From CADEFX01 sp046154585 (GTDB taxonomy: Bacteria > Pseudomonadota > Alphaproteobacteria > Rhizobiales > Hyphomicrobiaceae), in NCBI GenBank assembly GCA_046154585.1, contig JBJXDX010000103.1:62001-126000 (forward strand): a DNA stretch of 64,000 bases. Reading direction: 5' to 3'. The notes under the pieces are model-generated. The model worked only from the letters and a program-made list of their open reading frames with translations. It was not told the origin of the DNA and searched no databases. Shown here in pieces: positions 18,218 through 26,302 of the stretch (its first letter is position 1; every line of letters starts with the position of its first letter). Position numbers and translations under genes: made by a program.

Positions 18218-18294
18218 CATACCTCGCTTGTTAAATGATCGGTCGCAGGCACGCAGGGATCTCGATGGGGTGATGGCACACCACACCGCGCTCC

Positions 18295-19326
18295 TTACGT
18301 GTAGGCGAGTTGCGGCTTGCGGAACGCGACGACGATGCTCTCGGCGTGACCGATAAATTGCCGGGCACTGACCTGCCAGGAACGCGTGAGCGCGAAGGCC
18401 CGGCAAGCGGCGCGCGATACGCTGAGAGCGCCGAGGCACGCGGCGCGCAGATCGTTATCGAGGACGCCAATGGGGTTGCCGCCGATCACGTCCTTGGGGC
18501 CGGTGACCGGGTAGGCAGCGACGGGCACGCCGCAGGCCAGGGCCTCGAGCTGAGCGACGCCAAAGGTGTCGGTCTTGCTTGGGAAAACGAAGACGTCCGC
18601 GGCGGCAAGATGCGCCGCCAGCGTTTCGCCGTGCAGCTCGCCCATGAACCTCACGCCAGGAAACCGGAGCCGCAGCTCGGCTTCCTGCGGGCCTTCGCCG
18701 ATCACGACCTTCGAGCCCGGGAGATCGAGCGAGAGGAAGGCGTCGAGATTTTTTTCGACAGCGACGCGCCCCATGCTGACGAAGATCGGGCGCGGCAGAT
18801 CGAGCTCGATCGCTCTTTCCGGCCGGAACAGATCGGTGTTGACGCCGCGGGTCCACAGGCCGAGGTGCTTGAAGCCGCGGCCGGCGAGTTCTGCCATGAG
18901 GGACGCCGTCGAGACCATCGTGACGGACGCCGGCGCATGGAAGCCGCGCAGGACCGCATAGCTCCAAGACTCCGGAATGGGAGCGCGGGCGGAAATGTAT
19001 TCGGGAAATCGCGTCGTGTAGCTGGTCGTGAACGGTAGGCCGCGTTGCAGGCAATAGCGCCGGACCATGTAGCCGATCGGTCCTTCGGTCGCGGTGTGGA
19101 TGGCGTCAGGTGCCGCCTGCTCGATGCGGCGTGCAATTTCCCGGGCGCTCGGCAGCGCGACGCGCAAGCCGGGATAGGTCGGGACGGGCACGGAGGAAAA
19201 ACCGTCCGGCGTCAGAAATTCAATGGCGGCGCCGAGCCCGCGGGCGCTTTCCGCGAGGGACTGGAGCGTCCGGACGACGCCGTTGACTTGCGGTTCCCAG
19301 GCATCTGTTGCAACGAGCACGCGCAT
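18295..19326 (-). CDS. GT4-family glycosyltransferase
   Basis: 343 aa from ATG 19326 (AAGGA 10 bases upstream; a GTG at 19347 is a weaker alternative). The opening MRVLVATDAWEPQVNGVVRT is the GT4 glycine loop. The C-terminal Rossmann half has VSMGRVAVEKNLDAFL, VVIGEGPQ and the nucleotide-binding VFPSKTDTFGVAQLEALACG (E-x7-E type). It resembles alpha-mannosyl/glucosyl transferases acting on lipids (MgtA-like and phosphate-starvation glycolipid synthases). It is encoded 77 bases upstream of the pmtA-like gene in the same direction, so it probably belongs to a lipid-head-group operon. Donor and acceptor are unknown. Confidence 0.85.
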   Translation of the reverse strand: MRVLVATDAWEPQVNGVVRTLQSLAESARGLGAAIEFLTPDGFSSVPVPTYPGLRVALPSAREIARRIEQAAPDAIHTATEGPIGYMVRRYCLQRGLPFTTSYTTRFPEYISARAPIPESWSYAVLRGFHAPASVTMVSTASLMAELAGRGFKHLGLWTRGVNTDLFRPERAIELDLPRPIFVSMGRVAVEKNLDAFLSLDLPGSKVVIGEGPQEAELRLRFPGVRFMGELHGETLAAHLAAADVFVFPSKTDTFGVAQLEALACGVPVAAYPVTGPKDVIGGNPIGVLDNDLRAACLGALSVSRAACRAFALTRSWQVSARQFIGHAESIVVAFRKPQLAYT

Positions 19327-19460
19327 CGGGCGGCCATCCTTGCTCACGGTTCAACCAGTCGCCGACCCGCAGTGAGCCGATCGCTCATGCAGGCCACGGG
19401 GAACTGTCCGTACGCCGTTTGCGAATCTCAGGTCTTCGTGCATGAAGATCGCCAATACAC

Positions 19461-19476
19461 GTCACAGTCATGTGAC
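19461..19476. promoter_or_regulatory. Candidate operator palindrome
   Basis: A perfect palindrome gtcaca-gtca-tgtgac in the 278-base region between the divergent starts of the GT4 gene and the UPF0104 gene. It resembles sites for dimeric regulators; its half-sites (TCACA / TGTGA) are CRP-like in sequence but in inverted order. Which protein binds is unknown. Confidence 0.35.
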
Positions 19477-19604
19477 AGTTTTGGCGAATTGAGCGGCTTC
19501 TCTCGCTCCGCGGTACTAGAGCGCGTCCGGGCATAGCTCCGTACGAGTGTCGTGATGATCTGCGAGAGTTGCGGCCGAATCGTCAGGCAGGGGGCACGTC
19601 TGAA

Positions 19605-20573
19605 ATGGTGCAGGCACTGAGCGTGAAGTCGCGGAGCAAGATCGGCCGGAAAGCGATCAGCCTGGCGCTCAACCTGATCGTGGTATCGATCGCGTTCTTC
19701 ATCCTCTACAGAACGTTGCGCAACGTCGACCTGCAGAAGGTGTGGGCGACGATGGCCGACACATCAGTCTGGACCATCGCGCTGGCCGGACTGTTCGTAG
19801 CCGGCGGCTATGTGACAATGACGTTATATGACTACTTCGCGCTGCGCACGATCGACCGGCCCGATGTGCCGTACCGCGCGGCGGCGCTGGCGGGCTTCAC
19901 CAGCTACGCCATCGGCCACAACATGGGCGCGACGGCGCTGGTGGCCGGTGCCGTGCGCCTGCACGTCTATTCGGCGTGGGGCCTGAGCATCCTCGAGGTA
20001 GCGAAGATCGCCTTCATTACTGGGCTCACGTTCTGGCTCGGCAACACGTTCGCGCTCGGCCTGGTGCTGACGTTTGCGCCGGACCTGGCCGCAGCCGTGA
20101 CGCACCTGCAGCCCTGGATCAACCAGGTCCTGGGCGCCGTCGCACTGGCGGTGATCGCTGGGTACGTGGCTTGGCTCCTGCCGCAACCGCGGGCACTCAG
20201 TCATCGCGACTGGCACATGGCGCTTCCCAACGCCCGCATGACGCTGGTGCAGATCGCGATCGGATGCCTCGATCTCGCTGCAGGCGCCCTCGCCTTCTAT
20301 GTGCTGCTGCCGGACGAGCCGGCCATCGGCTTCGCGGTGGTGGCGGTGGCGTTCCTGATCGCAACATTGCTCGGCTTCATCAGTCATGCGCCGGGAAGCC
20401 TGGGCGTCTTCGACACGGCGATGATCGTGGCGTTGTCGCGATACCCGACCGAGCACCTCATCGCGTCGCTGCTGATCTTCCGGTGCCTGTACTTCATTCT
20501 GCCGCTCGCCGTGGCGGTCGCCATCCTCGCGGCGCGCGAGGTGCGGTCCCTGCAGCGCGGATCAAGCCCCTAG
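19605..20573 (+). CDS. UPF0104 / lysylphosphatidylglycerol synthase TM-domain family protein
   Basis: 322 aa from ATG 19605; GGGGG lies 11 bases upstream, and TTG 19569 is a possible longer start. About eight membrane helices are visible (for example LALNLIVVSIAFFILYRTL, LFVAGGYVTMTLYDYF). SYAIGHNMGATALVAGAVRLH and FISHAPGSLGVFDTAMI are the signature stretches of the MprF flippase-like domain. The cytoplasmic aminoacyl-transferase domain of MprF is absent. Related proteins move or modify membrane lipids; a flippase-like role is inferred. Located in the lipid gene region; its 3' end overlaps the convergent cyclic-nucleotide-binding gene by 12 bases. Confidence 0.75.
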   Translation: MVQALSVKSRSKIGRKAISLALNLIVVSIAFFILYRTLRNVDLQKVWATMADTSVWTIALAGLFVAGGYVTMTLYDYFALRTIDRPDVPYRAAALAGFTSYAIGHNMGATALVAGAVRLHVYSAWGLSILEVAKIAFITGLTFWLGNTFALGLVLTFAPDLAAAVTHLQPWINQVLGAVALAVIAGYVAWLLPQPRALSHRDWHMALPNARMTLVQIAIGCLDLAAGALAFYVLLPDEPAIGFAVVAVAFLIATLLGFISHAPGSLGVFDTAMIVALSRYPTEHLIASLLIFRCLYFILPLAVAVAILAAREVRSLQRGSSP

Positions 20574-20933
20574 CGCCCCGCGGCGCAGCCGGTCGGCCAT
20601 CACACGCATGACATTGAGCGCGAAGTGCGGGGCCTCATCGACCATGAGAATGAACAGCTTCCGGTCGATCGGTGCCAGCTCGCAGGCCTCACGCGCCCGG
20701 GCCGTCCCGCTCCGCGGCGCACCATCGACCAGGGCCATCTCGCCGAACATGCCGTTGGCCTGAATGGTCTCGACCAGTTTGTTGCCGATGGAAATCTCAA
20801 CGAAGCCGGATCGTACGATGTACATACGATCGGCGCCCGCATCGCCTTCGGAGAAGATCAGGCTCCCAGCCTCGAAACGCTCCGGCGTGACACTGGAACT
20901 GCGCGACCACAACTCGAAGTATTCGCCGGACAT
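20562..20933 (-). CDS. Stand-alone cyclic-nucleotide-binding domain protein
   Basis: 123 aa consisting of one cNMP-binding fold: SLIFSEGDAGADRMYIVRSG (strands 2-5), then the phosphate-binding cassette FGEMALVDGAPRSGTARA near residues 63-80 with the Glu and Arg that contact cAMP. No DNA-binding or catalytic domain follows, so it differs from CRP. It may act as a regulatory subunit for a partner protein. A Pho-box-like pair of direct repeats lies about 45 bases upstream. Convergent overlap with the UPF0104 gene. Confidence 0.85.
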   Translation of the reverse strand: MSGEYFELWSRSSSVTPERFEAGSLIFSEGDAGADRMYIVRSGFVEISIGNKLVETIQANGMFGEMALVDGAPRSGTARAREACELAPIDRKLFILMVDEAPHFALNVMRVMADRLRRGALGA

Positions 20934-20976
20934 TGAACCCTCTCCCCTGTATGCGGGCGCAACATCCTCGGGACAT

Positions 20977-20994
20977 GTGACACCTTGATGACAA
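20977..20994 (-). promoter_or_regulatory. Candidate Pho box upstream of cNMP-binding gene
   Basis: Read on the minus strand, the site holds two TGTCA repeats 11 bases apart (ttgtcatcaaggtgtcac), 14 of 18 positions matching the PhoB consensus CTGTCATAWAWCTGTCAY. It lies 44 bases before the minus-strand gene start. Confidence 0.35.
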
Positions 20995-21127
20995 TGCAGG
21001 TATGATCAGAAAAAAGACCCTCCTCCCGCCTTCCTACCACCTTGCGGCGCGCATTTTCGACGACGCCGCGCGAGGCATTGAAGACGACAGCCGCGCCGCG
21101 CCGATGCCGTCTGCGGAGTTTATCGAA

Positions 21128-21145
21128 CTGTCATATATCTATAGT
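21128..21145 (+). promoter_or_regulatory. Candidate Pho box upstream of phnC
   Basis: ctgtcatatatctatagt matches 15 of 18 positions of the PhoB consensus, with a perfect first half CTGTCATA. It lies about 53 bases before the GTG start of phnC. PhoB control is usual for phosphonate transport genes. Confidence 0.5.
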
Positions 21146-21197
21146 CGGCGTGTTGTGCGCCCCTGATAGGGCACCTCAAACGGTCGAGGAGTGCTCC

Positions 21198-22106
21198 GTG
21201 GGTCCGGTTGCGATCGAGATCAGCGGCGTCACTAAGTCCTTCAAATCGGGCGATCCGGTCTTGCGGGGAGTCTCACTGCAGATTGCCAAGGGCGAGATGG
21301 TGGCCCTGATCGGCGCCTCGGGCTCGGGCAAGTCGACCTTGATCCGGACCATCGCCGGGCTGATCCCGATCGACGGCAGAACTGGCAACGGCGCGCGGGA
21401 GGGCGAGATTCGCATCCTCGGCGTGCCCATGCAGCAGAAAGGCCGCATTAGCGGCGCGGCCAAGGACCTGAGGTCCCGGGTCGGTACCGTCTTCCAGCAA
21501 TTCAATCTGGTTCCGCGTCTTTCGGTGCTCACCAATGTCAGCCTCGGCCTGCTCGGGCAGATCTCGGCGTGGCGCGGAACGCTCGGACGGTTCAGCGCGC
21601 TGGAAAAGAAGCGCGCCATGCATGCCCTGCATCACGTCGACATCGCCAAGCATGCGCTGAAGCGCGGCTCGGAGCTGTCGGGCGGGCAGCAGCAGCGCGC
21701 GGCAATCGCGCGCACGCTGGTACAGGGCGCCGAGATCCTGATCGCTGACGAGCCCATCGCGTCGCTCGATCCGAGTTCCGCGCGCCGCGTCATGGACATC
21801 CTGTCGGAGCTGAACCGCGAGGATGGCATCACCGTGCTGGTGTCGCTGCATCAGGTCGAGTACGCGCTGAACTACTGCCCGCGCACGATCGCCTTGCGCA
21901 ACGGCGCGGTCGCCTATGACGGACCGTCGAGCGCGCTGTCGCCGGCCTTCCTCGGCGAACTGTACGGCGCCGACAGCGAGCAGCTTTTCCTGCCGGGCCT
22001 CAACCCGTCGCAGGCCGCATCTCCACAGATCATTGCCAAGCCCGCCGCTGCGCGCGGCCCGGCGGTCGCTGCCGACTACGGCCTCGCGGCCGGCGCCAGC
22101 GGCTGA
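21198..22106 (+). CDS. phnC: Phosphonate ABC transporter ATP-binding protein
   Basis: 302 aa from GTG 21198; GAGGAG lies 6 bases upstream. Walker A GASGSGKST near residue 40, a PhnC-type insert with FQQFNLVPRLSVLTNV near 100, signature LSGGQQQR near 158, Walker B ILIADEPIASLDP near 180, and SLHQVEYAL near 215 place it in the PhnC family. PhnC powers import of phosphonates or phosphate-like oxyanions with PhnD (binding) and PhnE (permease). Both are missing downstream: only a PhnD-PhnE chimera remains. The C-terminal 40 residues are Ala/Pro-rich and dispensable-looking. The transporter is probably non-functional unless partner genes exist elsewhere. Confidence 0.9.
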   Translation: MGPVAIEISGVTKSFKSGDPVLRGVSLQIAKGEMVALIGASGSGKSTLIRTIAGLIPIDGRTGNGAREGEIRILGVPMQQKGRISGAAKDLRSRVGTVFQQFNLVPRLSVLTNVSLGLLGQISAWRGTLGRFSALEKKRAMHALHHVDIAKHALKRGSELSGGQQQRAAIARTLVQGAEILIADEPIASLDPSSARRVMDILSELNREDGITVLVSLHQVEYALNYCPRTIALRNGAVAYDGPSSALSPAFLGELYGADSEQLFLPGLNPSQAASPQIIAKPAAARGPAVAADYGLAAGASG

Positions 22107-22190
22107 GTTCACCACTAATCAGGCCCGTGCTGCCCGCGCCGGGCCGGCGGATCAACCACACTCGCGGCCCGCTAGACAAGGAGTATTCGG

Positions 22191-22637
22191 ATGCTTCGCA
22201 GATCGTTGGCAGCCTTGGCCATCGCCTTTGGCCTTTCCGGTGCGGCGACAACCGCCTGGGCGGACACGAACGAAGTCAACTTCGGCATCATCTCGACGGA
22301 GTCGAGCGCCAACTTGAAGGTGATCTGGGAACCCTTCCTGGCCGACGTGCAGAAGAGCATCCGCGCGACGGGCACGCGATCGTATCAGGAAGTAATCTTC
22401 GGCATCGTGCCGCAGGTGATGCCGCTGTGGAGCTCGTTCACGCTCTACCGATTCGAGACCAACGTCCGATCCGCCACCGTGCTCGGCATCGTCGGGGCAG
22501 GCGGCATCGGCCAGTCGCTGTATGAGAACATCCGGTCGTTCCAGTATTCGGAGACGGCTGCCATCATCATCATCATCGTCCTGACGGTGTCGCTGATCGA
22601 CCTTCTGAGCGCGCAGGTGCGCAAGCTGCTGGTCTGA
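22191..22637 (+). pseudogene. Chimera of PhnD N-terminus and PhnE C-terminus (internal deletion)
   Basis: 148 aa in one open frame; AAGGAG lies 7 bases upstream. Residues 1-57 are the start of a phosphonate-binding protein: signal peptide, then VNFGIISTESSANLKVIWEP and FLADVQKSI, which in PhnD continues for about 240 more residues. From about residue 58 (RATGTRSYQEVIFGIVPQVM) the sequence is the last third of the PhnE permease, including LYRFETNVRSATVLGIVGAG and the closing helix. The junction near 22360-22375 implies loss of roughly 1.3-1.6 kb, most of phnD and the first two thirds of phnE, in frame. The product would be a secreted head on a two-helix fragment and is unlikely to transport. 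A misassembly is the alternative. Confidence 0.8.
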
Positions 22638-22700
22638 GCCGTCGGCTGCGGCTCGCTCGATTTCTGATACAATAGGGCTCCGTCGCGACAGGAGCCTTCA

Positions 22701-23093
22701 ATGTCCACCGAGCGCGGCACGTACGTGGTGTATGACGGGGACTGCCCGTTCTGCTCGCAGTACGCGAAGCTGCTGCGCCTGCGCGAGGCGGTGGGCCCCG
22801 TGACGCTCATCAATGCGCGCGATGAGCATGAGATCGTGCGCCATGTGAACGGGAAGGGCGTCGATCTCAACAACGAGATGGCACTGGTGATAGACGGCCG
22901 AGTCTATGCGGGCGCCGACTGCCTGCACAGCCTGGCCCTCATGAGCACGGGCAGCGGCGCCTTCAATGCCCTGATTGCCCACGTGTTCGCATCGCCCGGG
23001 ATCTCGCGCCGGCTGTATCCGATCCTGCGGTCCGGGCGGAATGCGACCCTGTGGATCCTGGGGCGCAAGCCTATCCCGCTGCCAACACGCTGA
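22701..23093 (+). CDS. DCC-family thiol-disulfide oxidoreductase-like protein (DUF393)
   Basis: 130 aa; AGGAG precedes the ATG by 6 bases. The opening VVYDGDCPFCSQYAKLLR carries the D-x-x-C-x-x-C (DCC) signature with Cys15 and Cys18, and the fold prediction is a thioredoxin-like domain. DCC proteins are predicted redox proteins of unknown substrate. It follows the phnD/phnE remnant by 63 bases and may share its transcript. A hairpin lies 7 bases after the stop. Confidence 0.85.
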   Translation: MSTERGTYVVYDGDCPFCSQYAKLLRLREAVGPVTLINARDEHEIVRHVNGKGVDLNNEMALVIDGRVYAGADCLHSLALMSTGSGAFNALIAHVFASPGISRRLYPILRSGRNATLWILGRKPIPLPTR

Positions 23094-23099
23094 GCCGAT

Positions 23100-23130
23100 C
23101 GTGTGACCCGGCTCGATGCCGGATCACACG
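23100..23130. terminator. Hairpin between convergent genes, no U-tract
   Basis: Stem cgtgtga / tcacacg continues after one mismatch as ccggc / gccgg around a five-base loop tcgat. It lies between two convergent stops (23093 and 23145). No T run follows on either strand, so termination may be partly hairpin-only or Rho-assisted. Confidence 0.5.
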
Positions 23131-23144
23131 ACTGCTCCTCAGAT

Positions 23145-24308
23145 TCAGTACACGTGCTCGACCGGCAGCCCGAGCGCCATGGAGCCGGTGTACTCGGCCT
23201 GGGGGCCCGCCTGCAGCGGATGGTAGCGGGCGGCCTGGATGTCGCGGAAGCGGCGCTCAAGCCCGGCCGCCCGGTAAAAGCCCGCGCCTCCCGCCACCTC
23301 CATCGCGTACTCGACCGCGGCGATGGCGTGGCGCGCGACGAGCTGCCGCCCGATCATGACCTGATTGATCGTGGTGGCTGACGGGGCGTTGAGCCGGACA
23401 GCGGCCAGCATCGATTCATGCGCCAGGCGTGCCGCCGTCAGCTCCGTGTCCATGCGGCCAGCGAGGTCGATGGTGTGCCGGCTCGGCGTGCGCCGCTTTG
23501 CGAGGCCGATGGCGATGTCGCGGGCGCTCTCGGCGACGCCGAGATAGGCGGCATACACGAGCGGGAACGCGATGGTGGCAATGATGTGGAAGAGCATGTG
23601 CCATTCGCCCGATTTGCGTTTCAGCGCGACGGCGGCCTCCGGCACCACATGACCGTCGACCTGCACATCGTGCGAGCCGGTGCCGCGCATGCCGAGCGTG
23701 CGCCACGTGTCGAGCACCTTCACGTTGGGCGAATTCATCGGCAGGCCGAAGTGCAGCACCATCGGCGGCTCGCCCTCGGTCTCCAGCACCGCCCCGGTCA
23801 TCAGGATGGCGCCGGTGGGCGCGCCGGACGTGAAGACCTTGCGCGCGGTGATGCGGTAGCCCCCCTCCACCTTCTCTGCCTTGCCAGAACCTTCGATCCA
23901 GTCTGATCCGCCACTCGTCAGCATGAAGATGCGCTCGCCGGCGATGCGTTTCAGCAGCGGCTCGACCGCGGCCTGGGCCGCCTTCTGGTGCCGCCAGCGC
24001 CACGCCGGAATGGCGACCTGATGGGTGTGCATCGAGAAGGCGAGGGCCGTCGACCCGCAGTGGTAGCCGAGAATCCGCAGCGCGGCGGCAAGCTCATCGA
24101 CGCTGCAGCCGCCACCACCCAACTCGGTTGGCACTCCGGCCTCGACAAGACCGGAGACTTTCAGGAGCTCGAAGTTGTCGGCGACGAAGGCGTCCTCGTC
24201 CTTGGTCTCTTTGGCGCGGGCGGCGAAAATGGAACCCACCTCGCGCGCGACCTGGGCGGCGTCAAACGGTTGTGGCGTATCTATTCTGGAAGCTGCAACA
24301 GCAGTCAT
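23145..24308 (-). CDS. Acyl-CoA dehydrogenase family flavoprotein (DszC-like branch)
   Basis: 387 aa from ATG 24308; GGGAGAG lies 4 bases upstream. N-terminal helical domain with LVEAGVPTELGGGGCSVDEL near residue 55, middle beta-barrel ERIFMLTSGGSDWIEGSGKA near 125-145 and RTLGMRGTGSHDVQVDGHVV near 205-225, and a C-terminal helical bundle. The usual catalytic Glu motif (YEGT) near the C-terminus is absent, as in the DszC/hydroxylase-like branch where flavin activates oxygen. The gene is divergent from an HxlR-SCP2 regulator gene, which suggests it is that regulator's target. Monooxygenase versus dehydrogenase chemistry is not settled. Confidence 0.8.
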   Translation of the reverse strand: MTAVAASRIDTPQPFDAAQVAREVGSIFAARAKETKDEDAFVADNFELLKVSGLVEAGVPTELGGGGCSVDELAAALRILGYHCGSTALAFSMHTHQVAIPAWRWRHQKAAQAAVEPLLKRIAGERIFMLTSGGSDWIEGSGKAEKVEGGYRITARKVFTSGAPTGAILMTGAVLETEGEPPMVLHFGLPMNSPNVKVLDTWRTLGMRGTGSHDVQVDGHVVPEAAVALKRKSGEWHMLFHIIATIAFPLVYAAYLGVAESARDIAIGLAKRRTPSRHTIDLAGRMDTELTAARLAHESMLAAVRLNAPSATTINQVMIGRQLVARHAIAAVEYAMEVAGGAGFYRAAGLERRFRDIQAARYHPLQAGPQAEYTGSMALGLPVEHVY

Positions 24309-24543
24309 TAGACTCTCCCTTTGCTGTTCGAAGAACGGTATGCGCCATCCTTGCTCTGGCGACGCCGGCCTTTCCAGTCCAGGAACTGTACCACCGGGAA
24401 GAGGCCGTTCGCAGACACCCGCAAGCAGCGCCAATTCGGCCCGCTAACTGTGCCGCCGGTGACAGCCGTCGCCCGCAGCGCTACAGTATCTGTACTTCCC
24501 ATGCCATGATGCTTGCAGCCTTGATTTTTGGGGAGAAAAGCCG

Positions 24544-25251
24544 GTGATCGAGAGATATTCGCAGGGAAGCTACGGCCAGTTCTGCCCTGTCGCCATGGCG
24601 GCCGAAGTCTTCTGCTCACGCTGGACGGCGTTGGTCGTCCGCGAACTGTTGAGCGGCACGACCCGGTTCAACGATCTGCGGCGAGGCGTGCCTTTGATGT
24701 CGCCCTCGCTGCTGTCGAAACGGCTCAAGGAGCTCGAGGAATGGGGTGTGATCGAGTCCGTGCCGACCGATACGCCCGGCGTCGTCGAGTACAAGCTCAC
24801 GGAGGCGGGTGAAGATCTGCGCCCGGTGGTGATGTCGCTCGGCATCTGGGGACAGCGGTGGGTGGAGTCGTCGCTGTCTCTCAAGAACCTAGACCCGTCC
24901 CTGCTGATGTGGGACATGCGGCGCACGCTCAACCCGAGGCCCTTGCCGCCACGCAAATGCACGATCAATTTTGTCTATCCCGAGCTCGAGGCCGCGAAAC
25001 GGTCCTGGTGGCTGGTGGTCGACGGCGACAAGGTCGACCTGTGCTCCACCAATCCGGGCTTCGATATTGATCTTTACGTGCGCAGCTCGCTCAGAAGCAT
25101 GACCGCCATTTGGATGGGCCTGTCGACGGTGCAGAACGAGATCGAAGCGCGCCAGCTCGAGCTGATTGGCGACAAGGAGATCGCGAAATCAATGCAGGTG
25201 TGGCTCAATCTCAGTCCGTTCGCGAAGGAAAAGAACCGCCGCGTGGCGTAG
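24544..25251 (+). CDS. HxlR-type transcriptional regulator fused to an SCP2-like domain
   Basis: 235 aa from GTG 24544 with GGGGAG 8 bases upstream. Residues about 14-105 are an HxlR winged helix: CPVAMAAEVFCSRWTALVVR, then FNDLRRGVPLMSPSLLSKRL as recognition region. Residues about 120-215 resemble a sterol-carrier (SCP2) domain with alternating strands (WWLVVDGDKVDLCSTN). Such fusions probably sense a hydrophobic or CoA-linked ligand. Divergent from an acyl-CoA dehydrogenase gene with 235 bases between starts, and adjacent to a large acyl-CoA catabolic cluster, so it is the best local candidate regulator. Confidence 0.8.
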   Translation: MIERYSQGSYGQFCPVAMAAEVFCSRWTALVVRELLSGTTRFNDLRRGVPLMSPSLLSKRLKELEEWGVIESVPTDTPGVVEYKLTEAGEDLRPVVMSLGIWGQRWVESSLSLKNLDPSLLMWDMRRTLNPRPLPPRKCTINFVYPELEAAKRSWWLVVDGDKVDLCSTNPGFDIDLYVRSSLRSMTAIWMGLSTVQNEIEARQLELIGDKEIAKSMQVWLNLSPFAKEKNRRVA

Positions 25252-25410
25252 TTTATGCGCCTGCGCTACAGCGGCTGCCTTTGCTAGTTGTTGGCACATA
25301 CGACGGATTGTCTTCGTACGCCCGTCATCGCGCAGTCATGTGACGTGGCTAGTGTCCACCTGCGCGAGCGTAGCTGTCGACGCACCGATGACGGCAAGCT
25401 CCGCCCATGA

Positions 25411-25461
25411 CCAAAGGAGGCACCCTCCCTGCGCGCCCCGCCTTCGAGGGTGCCTCTTTGG
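25411..25461. terminator. Strong 16-bp hairpin between convergent genes
   Basis: Arms ccaaaggaggcaccctc and gagggtgcctctttgg pair perfectly apart from one bulged G; the loop is 18 bases. The left arm begins ccaaag, so both directions end in a tttgg-type base. It lies between convergent genes and is probably a bidirectional terminator. Confidence 0.6.
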
Positions 25462-25500
25462 TCCAGTACGATCGAGTTCTTCCTGGTTCAGATAGTCGAG

Positions 25501-25598
25501 GCTGGCTGCCACAAGAGACTCTGGATCCCGGGTCGCGCGCGGGAATTGACCCAGCGCAAGTTGATCATCATCCCCGGCCCGCGCTTGCCCGAGATGAC
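25501..25598. repeat. Dispersed palindromic repeat type A, copy 2
   Basis: Shares gctggctgcc, then gactctggatcccgggtcgc and gcgcgggaattgac with copy 1, ending gcccgcgcttgcccgagatg. The central part differs. One base of the terminal cccggg is changed to cccgag. Confidence 0.8.
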
Positions 25599-25633
25599 GC
25601 CGGAGGAGCGGCCGCCCCGAGTCCGCCCGTGCT

Positions 25634-26302
25634 TCAAGCCATGTCGCGGCGATCCAGCGCGCAGAGGAAACGATAGGCGCCAATGACGGCACTGTCTCCC
25701 GCTGAGGCGGCAAGGGCGCGTGAGGCCTCGGCCAAGTCCTTGTCGCGCGTGGCCTCGATGACGAGGGCGCCGGCGATGGACTGGTCCGCGCTGCTGCGCA
25801 GGCTCTGCTCGACCGAACGCGTGCCCGTGCCTTCGGCGTGGCCCTGCCAGAACTCGGCCCTGAGCGCGATGCCCTTCTCGATCAGCTCCGCCGCCAACGA
25901 TCGCAAGCGGGACGAGGCTTGATCGACGGCAGTCGCATCTGTCCAGCGCACGGTGAGAGCGAACGCTCCGCGCAGCGTGCCAATGCGCCACGCCTGGCGG
26001 CAGGCGGTACGGTTGATGTTGCGGAAGATCTCCTCGCCCATGATCTTGCGCGTCCAGGGCGTGGGGTCGTTGGAGCGCTCGAGGTAGGGGGCCGAGACCA
26101 AAATGCCCGGTGCATCCAATTCGTAATAGGTGAAGAAGCGCGGGCTGGCGCCGCCGATCGCCTCATAGCGCCGGCCGAAGCAGAAGCCCGGCACGCCCAC
26201 GCGTTCTGGCAGATGCTCGTGGCAATACCACTTCTCGTACTCAGCCTCGCGCGTGCGGTCGCAATCGTTCCACACCGCGAGAATGCCCGGCTCCTGGCTC
26301 AC
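25634..26302 (-). CDS. EthD-like dimeric alpha/beta-barrel protein
   Basis: 222 aa. Residues 1-110 carry NDCDRTREAEYEKWYCHEHL and PERVGVPGFCFGRRYEA, the typical E-x-WY-x-EHLPERL pattern of EthD/dimeric ferredoxin-like barrels; the second half is a divergent repeat of the same size. Such proteins bind aromatic or cyclic ligands or assist degradation pathways. The start overlaps the upstream stop by 4 bases, so it is the last gene of the acyl-CoA operon. Enzymatic role unknown. Confidence 0.6.
   Translation of the reverse strand: MSQEPGILAVWNDCDRTREAEYEKWYCHEHLPERVGVPGFCFGRRYEAIGGASPRFFTYYELDAPGILVSAPYLERSNDPTPWTRKIMGEEIFRNINRTACRQAWRIGTLRGAFALTVRWTDATAVDQASSRLRSLAAELIEKGIALRAEFWQGHAEGTGTRSVEQSLRSSADQSIAGALVIEATRDKDLAEASRALAASAGDSAVIGAYRFLCALDRRDMA

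Larger units (their letters stand above)
25252..25633. other. Intergenic region, hairpin and repeat, no gene seen
   Basis: 382 bases between convergent stops. It contains a long hairpin (25411-25461) and repeat type A copy 2. I see no coding frame, promoter or RNA gene beyond these. Confidence 0.6.
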
